The notes under the pieces were generated by a model. That model saw nothing but the letters and a program-made list of their open reading frames with translations. It did not search any database and was not told the origin of the DNA. The translations under genes were made by a program, and so were the position numbers. A stretch of DNA of 64,000 bases from Alteribacter aurantiacus DSM 18675 (GTDB lineage: Bacteria > Bacillota > Bacilli > Bacillales > Salisediminibacteriaceae), in NCBI RefSeq assembly GCF_000429705.1, contig NZ_KE386941.1, positions 1,910,781-1,974,780 of the forward strand, written 5' to 3'. This document shows positions 43,515 through 51,470 of the stretch, piece by piece. The first letter of the stretch is position 1, and each line of letters starts with the position of its first letter.

Positions 43515-44477
43515 CTATTCACCTGCGATACCTGAACGGTCTACACCTTCAACAAACCATTTTTGTGTAATCAGATAGATAATTAAAAGCGGCAGAATTG
43601 TAAGCATCGTACCTGCCATCTTTATGCCTTCATTTATTGAACTTCCTCCGCCTTCACCTCCACCCTGGTTCATCTGTTCAAAGGTTGCTACAAATCTCTG
43701 AAGTTCAAGTGGAAGAGTGGTCATGGCGTTGCCAAAATAAATAGATGCCAGATAGGTTTCATTCCAGTACCAGACAAAGGAGAATAAAAACGAAATGATA
43801 ATGGCCGGTCCTGCCATTGGGATGGCAATTGTCAGAAAAATCCTTGCCTGTCCCGCCCCGTCAAGCTGGGCTGCTTCCTCAAGGGATTGGGGAAGCATTT
43901 TGAAAAATTGATAAAAGATCAGGATAAAAATCGCACTGTTAATTCCCTGTCCGAAAAGTGCAGGTAAAATGAAAGACATGACACTTCCCAAAATACCAAT
44001 CTCGTTAAAGAAGACATATTGAGGAATCATCGTTACCTGTGGAGGAATGATAAAAGTCGCAAGAACAAGACCAAACAGGATCCTTTTTATTGGAAAGTCA
44101 AACCTTGCAAAGCCGTACCCGACAACTGCCGCAACGACAGTTTGAATGAGTGCAGGCAGAGCGGTTACGTACAAAGTCTGTCCGAAGGTTGGCAAGAAGT
44201 TAAGGACACTTAAAGCCTGTTGGTAATTATCCAGATAAAGTGTCGACGGAATCCAGTTAACAAGCGGATTTAAGATGTCATCCAGACTTTTCAGGCTGTA
44301 GGACCCCATATAAATCAGAGGGTACAAATATACAAAGCCGATTCCGATTAATAGAGCATAAACGATGAATTTCATCATCAGCCCATCTGAGCCATGCGTG
44401 CCAAAAAGCAGTTTTTTGCTTTTGTTTTTGTAGTAGGTTTTGTTCCCCCGACGAATTTTTGCAACGAAGCTTGTCAT
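43515..44477 (-). CDS. CUT1 sugar ABC permease (MalG type), system A
   Basis: 320 aa with six membrane helices and the EAA loop EEAAQLDGAGQARIFLTIAIPMAGP (about residues 215-240) that contacts the ATPase. It has a longer than usual basic N-terminus (KIRRGNKTYYKNKSKKLL). Partner of the permease directly upstream (12-bp gap). No ATPase is encoded in the locus; Bacillus commonly uses a shared MsmX-type ATPase for such systems. The likely cargo is beta-1,2-glucooligosaccharides. Confidence 0.88.
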   Translation of the reverse strand: MTSFVAKIRRGNKTYYKNKSKKLLFGTHGSDGLMMKFIVYALLIGIGFVYLYPLIYMGSYSLKSLDDILNPLVNWIPSTLYLDNYQQALSVLNFLPTFGQTLYVTALPALIQTVVAAVVGYGFARFDFPIKRILFGLVLATFIIPPQVTMIPQYVFFNEIGILGSVMSFILPALFGQGINSAIFILIFYQFFKMLPQSLEEAAQLDGAGQARIFLTIAIPMAGPAIIISFLFSFVWYWNETYLASIYFGNAMTTLPLELQRFVATFEQMNQGGGEGGGSSINEGIKMAGTMLTILPLLIIYLITQKWFVEGVDRSGIAGE

Positions 44478-44489
44478 GTTTGTCCCTCC

Positions 44490-45356
44490 TTACGCATATT
44501 TCTTTCTCCCTCTGAGACTGATAAGCAGTACTGATATAAAAAGAATGATCGTAATTAACAAAAAGTAAATCCAGGATAGTGCCGAGGCATAGCCAAACCC
44601 GGTATCGGTTCTGAACATATTATCCTGAATATGTTCAATAACCGGGTTAAGTGAAAAGATCGAATACGTCACGATCGTATAAATGAGATTAACAATGATC
44701 ATCGGAAACAGACTCGGCAATGTGACTTTCCAAAAGCACTCCCAATTTGATGCACCGTCAATTTTGGCCGCTTCATAAATTTTGTCATCAATCTTCTGCA
44801 GTGCAGCGAGAAATATAAGAATCTGAACCCCGGAAAACCAAAGAATCATGATCAGGTTTTGCATCAGGTAAATCACTGTCGCTGCCAGAAAGCCTTCTCC
44901 GCTTGAGAGAAGCGTCTGAAAAACAGCGTACTCCTCAATCGAAGGAATGGAAGTAACTCCCTGATCCATCAGTTCATGAATAACCGGGCCGCTGATGATA
45001 ATAACAGGGAGGAAAAAGACGGTCCTGAAAAACATTCTGAATCGTACTTTTTGGTTCAAAAGCAGAGCAATGATTAATGAAAAAACAATAATAATGGGTA
45101 CAGACACGACAATTTCACGAAAAAAGATAAGCAGTTTTTGAGTAAATAACGCATCCATCCCAAAGGCATATTCATAGTTTTCAAAACTGATAAAGGTTGT
45201 CTGAATCCCCGCCGGGGTAATTCTTACATCCTGAAAGCTTAAATAAAGAGAGTACGATAGAGGCACAGCAGTAAACAGGAGGAAGCCGATCACCCACGGA
45301 AGGATAAACATGAAGCCGGTCATACTTTTACGGTTTTTCATCGACAGCTGCTTCAT
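44490..45356 (-). CDS. CUT1 sugar ABC permease (MalF/LacF type), system A
   Basis: 288 aa, six membrane helices. Opens with FMFILPWVIGFLLFTAVPLSYSLYLSF, typical of LacF-like permeases; the EAA loop is EAAKIDGASNWECFWKVTLPSLFP. It overlaps the stop of the DUF5696 gene by 4 bp, so those two are translationally coupled. It probably works with the lipoprotein binding protein at 54440-55819, though which binding protein pairs with which permease pair is not provable from order alone. Confidence 0.88.
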   Translation of the reverse strand: MKQLSMKNRKSMTGFMFILPWVIGFLLFTAVPLSYSLYLSFQDVRITPAGIQTTFISFENYEYAFGMDALFTQKLLIFFREIVVSVPIIIVFSLIIALLLNQKVRFRMFFRTVFFLPVIIISGPVIHELMDQGVTSIPSIEEYAVFQTLLSSGEGFLAATVIYLMQNLIMILWFSGVQILIFLAALQKIDDKIYEAAKIDGASNWECFWKVTLPSLFPMIIVNLIYTIVTYSIFSLNPVIEHIQDNMFRTDTGFGYASALSWIYFLLITIILFISVLLISLRGRKKYA

Positions 45357-47626
45357 GACCCTTCCTCCTTATTAATTACGCCAAAGTATGATGGCTCTAT
45401 GTTCACGCCGTCTACTTGAACCTGCTCACTCGTGTAATTGACCACGATTGACAGGTCATTCGAATAACCAACTTCCACAACTCCCGGTTCATGGACGGTC
45501 CTGCTTACAATCGTTTCGTTCTCCACCATGCCGAGACTTTTATGAACCTCGTCATATTGCCGGACCACTTCATCTTTCCAGTCATCAAAACGGGAAGTAT
45601 ATAAATGACGGGAAGGAGTGTCCACCAGTTCATTTGAAGATTTCGTTGTCAAATAGAACGAAGGATATGCGCCGAATTCAATCATTCTCAGGAGTTCTTC
45701 CTGAGGATTGTGATTAAAGTTCGAATAAGGTGCGTAGTATGGTACATGCCCTTTTAAGACGATTTGTATAAAAGGGATGGTGTCAGTGGTGAGCAGGTAG
45801 CTGGACGAATACATCGGTATATCAAGATAGCGGTCCGTATACTCCCACACATAATCGTTAGGATTATAAAAAGAAATCCCATTCATGTTTTCACTAAGGT
45901 CTGAGAACAGCTGATCATACATTCCAATCATATCGTTCCTTGAGGACGGGGCTGCTCTTGTATAGTCTGAGAAAAGAACCTGTCCACTTGTATCCACCGA
46001 AATATGCTCGATACCATGCTCCTTAAACTGTTCAATATCCTGTCCGGCATACTCTAGTGACTGACCGGGACGAAGATAAAATGAACTTTCATATCCATCT
46101 TCCTGGATAACAGGCTCCCCGCTGATCCTTCTCGCCACTTCACTTCGTCCCCCAAAGCCAGCGGCTCCTTCATAAGCTTTTGTAAAGTCAGTATAGAAAG
46201 ACATCGGGACACCCATATCTTCCAGTGCAGCACGAGTATTTGTAAAGTCAGCACCGCTCCCCAGACTGCTCTCATAAGGGAATTTCGCCGGTAAAGCTCC
46301 CGTCAGCCCGCCTTCTGTCCATCCACGGTAGACAACATGGAGGGAATCTGCACCTTCCTTCTGCAGTTCCCGGACGTGGTCTTCAATATCCGTAACAGGT
46401 GTCATTGGAATAACAGTATCCCGAAGCACTCCGGCCTTTGCTTCACCACCAAGAAATTCAAGACGCACATCTACCACGTCCTCCCTGCTGTTTAAACGAT
46501 CATTTTCAAACAGGTAGGATTGATACGTTTTTGCCATACCTACATAATCAGCATCCTCATCACTTAAGAATGAAATCCGCTGTGTAATATCGAAGTCATT
46601 TCTATCTTCCTGATAAGCCGTAAAACCGCTGAGGTCACGGCTGGTAGGCTGGAAGTATTCATAACGGTAATGGTATTGGGAAGTGACCCAGTAAAAATCA
46701 GTCGACACTCCTGATGGATAAGCCAGGACTTCTCCATAATGACTGCCGTCTTCCACCACGGTAATAAAGCCATTTTCACCGCTGCCGTGAACCACTCCAT
46801 ACACCGGGAGAGAAAGTGTGTGTGCTGGAATAACAGCAGAATCTTCCTGCTCTGACGAAAGTGTTCTTCTGTAGGCTTCATCTCTTCCATAAATATGACT
46901 GCGGAACGGGGCATCCACAACAGGCGGATTTTCTTCGAACCTTATAAGAGCACCACTGCCATCGGGAATAAATAAATACCCGTCCATACCATTTTGATGA
47001 GAGGCTCCCAAAAACGGATAAAGGCGAAGAGACAAAAGCTGTCCACTCTCTTCCTCTTCCGTTATCCCCTCCTGTGGAACGTGGACGAACAGTTCCCCAT
47101 CCTGAATTTCCACATGCAGGTAGAGTTCAATACCTGCGTCTTCAAATTGAACAACCGCTTCGAATCCATGGTCCGTCATTGTGAGTTCAGAAACCGCTCC
47201 ATCTGCCGCCACATTCGCAGTCTGGTTGTTGCTTCGCACATCCAGGTAATCGATCGTAACTGCCGATTGAGCCATGTTTGTCCACGTCTCATTCAACCGG
47301 TAATCATCAGGCTCATCAAGACCGGAACTCCATATATAACCGGTTTGTACGTTTTCTACTTTTATCGCCAGCGTATTTTCTTCAACATATAATCGTAACT
47401 GCTCATTTTCAGCAATCGGAATGTATCCATCAAGCGACTGGTTCGCACGCTCATTGTCCGAATCAATTTCAGGCCGGGTAAAATTATTTGAGTCAAACCT
47501 CAGATCGTGTTCGGCAAGCTCGATAATATCCTCAATTTCTTCCACTTCATCATCGCTCTGACTCATGGCATATACCTGTACAGGAATGATAATGACAGCT
47601 AAAAGTACAATTATTTTTTTAAACAC
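45353..47626 (-). CDS. DUF5696 exported protein, candidate glycoside hydrolase
   Basis: 757 aa. Signal peptide or anchor at residues 1-20 (MFKKIIVLLAVIIIPVQVYA). After a short acidic linker comes a beta-rich region (about 60-370; LRLYVEENTLAIKVENVQTGYIW, LFIPDGSGALIRFEENP), then a region with the rhythm of a TIM barrel (about 395-680; LHVVYRGWTEGG, MSFYTDFTKAYEGAAGFG, GIEHISVDTSGQVLFSDYTRA). DUF5696 proteins recur next to CUT1 sugar transporters in Bacilli and no activity is known to me. It is the only large exported enzyme-like protein in the locus. Overlaps its neighbours by 8 and 4 bp. Confidence 0.75.
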   Translation of the reverse strand: MFKKIIVLLAVIIIPVQVYAMSQSDDEVEEIEDIIELAEHDLRFDSNNFTRPEIDSDNERANQSLDGYIPIAENEQLRLYVEENTLAIKVENVQTGYIWSSGLDEPDDYRLNETWTNMAQSAVTIDYLDVRSNNQTANVAADGAVSELTMTDHGFEAVVQFEDAGIELYLHVEIQDGELFVHVPQEGITEEEESGQLLSLRLYPFLGASHQNGMDGYLFIPDGSGALIRFEENPPVVDAPFRSHIYGRDEAYRRTLSSEQEDSAVIPAHTLSLPVYGVVHGSGENGFITVVEDGSHYGEVLAYPSGVSTDFYWVTSQYHYRYEYFQPTSRDLSGFTAYQEDRNDFDITQRISFLSDEDADYVGMAKTYQSYLFENDRLNSREDVVDVRLEFLGGEAKAGVLRDTVIPMTPVTDIEDHVRELQKEGADSLHVVYRGWTEGGLTGALPAKFPYESSLGSGADFTNTRAALEDMGVPMSFYTDFTKAYEGAAGFGGRSEVARRISGEPVIQEDGYESSFYLRPGQSLEYAGQDIEQFKEHGIEHISVDTSGQVLFSDYTRAAPSSRNDMIGMYDQLFSDLSENMNGISFYNPNDYVWEYTDRYLDIPMYSSSYLLTTDTIPFIQIVLKGHVPYYAPYSNFNHNPQEELLRMIEFGAYPSFYLTTKSSNELVDTPSRHLYTSRFDDWKDEVVRQYDEVHKSLGMVENETIVSRTVHEPGVVEVGYSNDLSIVVNYTSEQVQVDGVNIEPSYFGVINKEEGS

Positions 47627-49640
47627 GGAGAATCACCTCCTGAATAATGCTGTATACAAAACTTACGACTTGATCCATTAGAATATAGATAATAAAGAAT
47701 ACAAGAACCATGATTACCATCATAAAAAGGGTCACTGCAATGTTGCGGACCGTTTCAAAGAACGAATAGTCATGCACTGTTCGTATCATTGTAATTAAAA
47801 TGAAGAGTGACCATCCGATGATGATTTGCATGGAAAATGTGTAAATAAACGCTTCATTCAATGTAAGGATATTTGAGATGAGCGTGATTGGTATCATTCC
47901 CACAAAAATCGGTCCAAGGGAATAAACCGTTCCAATATAAATGTCCCTGAGCCTTCCTTCTCCGTCATTGATCGTACTGACAAGGTAGTTTGCTGTAATA
48001 AATAACGCAAGGGGAATAAACAAGGTTAGAAACTCACTGAATATATTTACCGGTTCTGTCCTTATATCTGTAAAAAGAAACCCGGTTCCAAGTATCATAA
48101 ACAAATACAGACCAAACAGAATTCCGTAGAGGATCGTGGCGGATAAAATGGTTCCCCGCTCAGATTCTCTTATGTAGTAGAAGCTGTCGATCGGATGTCT
48201 TAAAAAGCGGAACAGGAATAGAAGATCACTTACGAGCTTACGCTTCTTAAAGGCACTCTTTTCTTCTCTTAACGGATCGAGAATTTTCTTTTTCCGATCA
48301 GCATAGATAACAGCCGATCTGAGGAAAAACACGCCTAGAATAAGAGTAAACACCAAGCCCAAATTGCTTTGCATCCATTCGTTTCTAAGCTCCCAAAATG
48401 CATTTGAATAGCCGGTTTTATTATGGCCCTGTCTGTATTCTTCCAGAGCGTCTACATACTCCTGCTGCTTAAAGTACGCTTCTCCCATTGCCGTATGAGC
48501 CAGACCAAAGGATGAATTCAATCGCTGAACTTCATTCCAGTAATGTTCACTCTCCACATAATAGCCTTCTGCAAAAAGGGCGATTCCGCTGTGGAGCATT
48601 TCTGTAAAGGTACTTCTTTCAAAAAGCTGAACGGTTCCCCGTTCACTGTCTGTCACAAAAATTCTGCCGTAGTTATCAACGTCAACTGCAGAGGGGCTTG
48701 TAAACAACCCCATCCGGTTGGAACCATCATCCCTGCCCCCAAACCTGAACAGCAGATTTCCAAAACTGTCGTATTCATAAATACGGCCTCCACTGCTCAC
48801 AACGACCATATTATTTATCGGTCCTACTGCAATATCAGTAAGCTGCCTGACACTGGAAATATCTGAATCCAGCATATTTGCGCCTGCAATATTCAGCTTT
48901 CTTATCACTTCAAAATCGGTTCCCGCAGTAACCGAGTAAACAAGTCCCTGGTCATCAAGAGCTACGTTTGTTGGAGCAGGCGGGACACGGAGAAACATTC
49001 GTTCTCTCTGTCTTTCCGTTGTAAGGAGATCCTGGATACTGGAAAGGACGCCTGTATCTGTCCGGTTTACACCGAAGTATCCGAGAAAGCCGCCTTCACG
49101 GTTCATTTGAATGATTCCGTTTGTGGATCCCTCTCCCACCACATACATATTTCCTCTTCGGTCAACAGCCACTTTTTGCGGTTTGTAGGGAGAGCGCGAT
49201 CCAAACAAAGGGGATTCAGGACGCCCAAACTCTTCCTCAAGGTTTCCATCGGCTGAAAAACGAAATACTTTCTCAGCTCCATAGTCAGCAACAAAGATCT
49301 TACCTTCTTCGTCCGCATATACCCCGGTCGGCTGAACCAGGACTCCTTCGCCGATTTGCTCTACTGCCCGGCCGTTCTCATTAAAAACCGTGATGAGCTG
49401 TGTTCCTGAATCAGCAAGATAAACCTGATTTTCTTCATTCACAAAAATATCTTCCGGGCTGATCATTTCAGTTCCGCTTCCAAAAAGACCTACAGGGACA
49501 TAAGCGGTCTGGGTTTCAATCATCCTTCCTTCTGCTGACAAGGTTTCTGTTTTATAAGGGACTGAAACAGAAGCAAAGGAAGCAACGGGAAAGAAAAGAA
49601 ATAAGAATACCATTACGAAGCTGATTTTAACTTTACTCAC
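47619..49640 (-). CDS. NHL-repeat / TPR / Yip1 membrane protein
   Basis: 673 aa. Signal peptide (about 1-23), an NHL-type beta-propeller (about 60-345; repeats such as PEDIFVNEENQVYLADSG, PTGVYADEEGKIFVADYG, PSAVDVDNYGRIFVTDSE), a short TPR-like pair (about 350-410), then a membrane helix (about 425-445), a charged linker and a Yip1-like domain with five helices (about 500-670). In Bacilli this architecture travels with DUF5696 and sugar ABC genes; its role is unknown. It could gather polysaccharide or organise the importer. Overlaps DUF5696 by 8 bp, which argues for joint production. Confidence 0.75.
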   Translation of the reverse strand: MSKVKISFVMVFLFLFFPVASFASVSVPYKTETLSAEGRMIETQTAYVPVGLFGSGTEMISPEDIFVNEENQVYLADSGTQLITVFNENGRAVEQIGEGVLVQPTGVYADEEGKIFVADYGAEKVFRFSADGNLEEEFGRPESPLFGSRSPYKPQKVAVDRRGNMYVVGEGSTNGIIQMNREGGFLGYFGVNRTDTGVLSSIQDLLTTERQRERMFLRVPPAPTNVALDDQGLVYSVTAGTDFEVIRKLNIAGANMLDSDISSVRQLTDIAVGPINNMVVVSSGGRIYEYDSFGNLLFRFGGRDDGSNRMGLFTSPSAVDVDNYGRIFVTDSERGTVQLFERSTFTEMLHSGIALFAEGYYVESEHYWNEVQRLNSSFGLAHTAMGEAYFKQQEYVDALEEYRQGHNKTGYSNAFWELRNEWMQSNLGLVFTLILGVFFLRSAVIYADRKKKILDPLREEKSAFKKRKLVSDLLFLFRFLRHPIDSFYYIRESERGTILSATILYGILFGLYLFMILGTGFLFTDIRTEPVNIFSEFLTLFIPLALFITANYLVSTINDGEGRLRDIYIGTVYSLGPIFVGMIPITLISNILTLNEAFIYTFSMQIIIGWSLFILITMIRTVHDYSFFETVRNIAVTLFMMVIMVLVFFIIYILMDQVVSFVYSIIQEVILRV

Positions 49641-49656
49641 TCCCTCATCCCTCCTT

Positions 49657-50544
49657 CTATTTAATCCCTGAATGGGCCATCGTGTTCATAACCTGGCTCT
49701 GCAGAATGATGAAAATAATTAAGTTCGGAATGAACATAATCAGAGCAGCAGCTGCAGCCATCCCTTGACCCGCCACTGTATTTCCCGAGTCATTGGCTGC
49801 CAGAGTGGACATAAAAAATGCAAAAGTCTTCAAATTTTCATCGTTTACGTACAATGTTGATGTCTCAATATTGTTCCATACCATCTGAAAGGACAAAATG
49901 GTGATTGTTGCGATTGCAGGCTTCACAAGTGGAATGATAATTTTAAGGAAAATCTGAATGTCATTGGCGCCATCTATTTTAGCTGCCTCTATCAGCTCAT
50001 CAGGTATCTGATCGATAAACTGTTTTACAAGGAACAATCCAACCGGCATTGCAAGAAGCGGAAAAATGTGAACAAGAAAAGTGTCCAGTAATCCTACATT
50101 CTCTATTAGGAGATATCGTGGGATAACGACCGCAGCCGGTACAAACATTAATGCCAGCGTGTTAATTTCAAATATCGTTTTCTTTAATCTGAAGTTCTTT
50201 TTTGATAATACATAACCGGCCATGGTACTTATCAGGATTGTAAGAACAACCACTGTAAGGGTCACGGTAATACTGTTAAACAAATACCGGGAAATCGGCA
50301 CACCAGTCTGACTCGTATTATTGGCCAGGTCGATAAAGTTTTGAAATGTCGGTTTTTGAACAAAAAACCGTGGTGGATATGCAAAGAGCTCATCAATCGG
50401 CTTAAATGCATGAGAGAAAATAAAGACAATCGGCATTGCCATAAAAACAGACAAAGGTATCAGAAACAAGTAAAACTTCAACTGACTTCTGTGAAACTTA
50501 GAAGGATTAATTTTAGTACCATGAAAGGAAGCCAAGGCGATCAC
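49657..50544 (-). CDS. CUT1 sugar ABC permease (MalG type), system B
   Basis: 295 aa, six membrane helices, EAA loop EAAKIDGANDIQIFLKIIIPLVKP. The long cytosolic start (MIALASFHGTKINPSKFHRSQLKFYLF) precedes the first helix. Second gene of permease pair B, 35 bp after the first; followed by the NHL/Yip1 gene after 16 bp. Confidence 0.88.
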   Translation of the reverse strand: MIALASFHGTKINPSKFHRSQLKFYLFLIPLSVFMAMPIVFIFSHAFKPIDELFAYPPRFFVQKPTFQNFIDLANNTSQTGVPISRYLFNSITVTLTVVVLTILISTMAGYVLSKKNFRLKKTIFEINTLALMFVPAAVVIPRYLLIENVGLLDTFLVHIFPLLAMPVGLFLVKQFIDQIPDELIEAAKIDGANDIQIFLKIIIPLVKPAIATITILSFQMVWNNIETSTLYVNDENLKTFAFFMSTLAANDSGNTVAGQGMAAAAALIMFIPNLIIFIILQSQVMNTMAHSGIK

Positions 50545-50579
50545 TCCTCACTATGAATGGCTTGTCCATTTAAGTATTT

Positions 50580-51470
50580 TTAATCTTTCTCCCCAAACAA
50601 ACGCCACGCAATTTTTGAGAAGATATAAACAAACAGTAACAACAGTACTGAAATGGCTGCGGCATAACCCATTTCATATCGAATAAATCCATAATCCTCT
50701 AAATGATTTACCATCAGCTGTCCCGAGTATTGTGGTGTCGGGTTTGCTCCGGAAAGAGCTACACCGATAGCACCAGCCTGAAACGTTCCGACGACAGCCA
50801 TTACTGCTCCGAACAGCATTTGCGGCTTCATGGAAGGGATCGTGATGTAGATAATTTCCTGAAACCTGTTTCTAATCCCATCAATGTAACCTGCTTCATA
50901 AATCTCTTTGTTAATGTTTAATACACCTGAGAGCATCGCCAGAAAGCCTACTCCCATACTCCCCCAAAGGGTTACCACCATCATGATGGTCATCAGATGC
51001 TCCGGGGACTGTAAAAACTGAATCGGTTCGAACAAGACGCCGAGCGTTATGAGCAGACTGTTAAGGTATCCCGTCTGGTCCCCGCTGAATATGATCGTCC
51101 ATACAACAGCCATGGCAATCCCGGCTGTCATTGATGGAGAGTAGATAATCAAAGCCAGTATCGTCCGGGGAAGCTTTGGGATCTGAGCCAGCATCCATGC
51201 AAGCAGGAATGACAGGATGTATCCTCCGGGTCCTACCACCAGAGCAAATTGGAGTGTGTTCGGTAAGACGAACTGCATGAAGACCCCGTCCTGGGTTATG
51301 ACGCTTACATAGTTTGAAAGACCGATAAATGTCGGCCGTTCAATGGCGTTAAAATAGGAAAAGGACAGGTAGACAGCCGCTAATACCGGCAGGATAATGA
51401 ACGTAACAAAGAATAGAATGTAAGGTGCAAGAAACATTGTTGTGCTCAAATGATTTTTATTGATTTGCAT
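50580..51470 (-). CDS. CUT1 sugar ABC permease (MalF type), system B
   Basis: 296 aa, six membrane helices. The ATPase-contact loop is EAGYIDGIRNRFQEIIYITIPSMKP, a variant of EAA. The ATG overlaps the end of the large binding-protein gene by 14 bp, with GAGGGG as ribosome site inside that gene, tying this permease pair to the 982-aa binding protein. Confidence 0.88.
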   Translation of the reverse strand: MQINKNHLSTTMFLAPYILFFVTFIILPVLAAVYLSFSYFNAIERPTFIGLSNYVSVITQDGVFMQFVLPNTLQFALVVGPGGYILSFLLAWMLAQIPKLPRTILALIIYSPSMTAGIAMAVVWTIIFSGDQTGYLNSLLITLGVLFEPIQFLQSPEHLMTIMMVVTLWGSMGVGFLAMLSGVLNINKEIYEAGYIDGIRNRFQEIIYITIPSMKPQMLFGAVMAVVGTFQAGAIGVALSGANPTPQYSGQLMVNHLEDYGFIRYEMGYAAAISVLLLLFVYIFSKIAWRLFGEKD

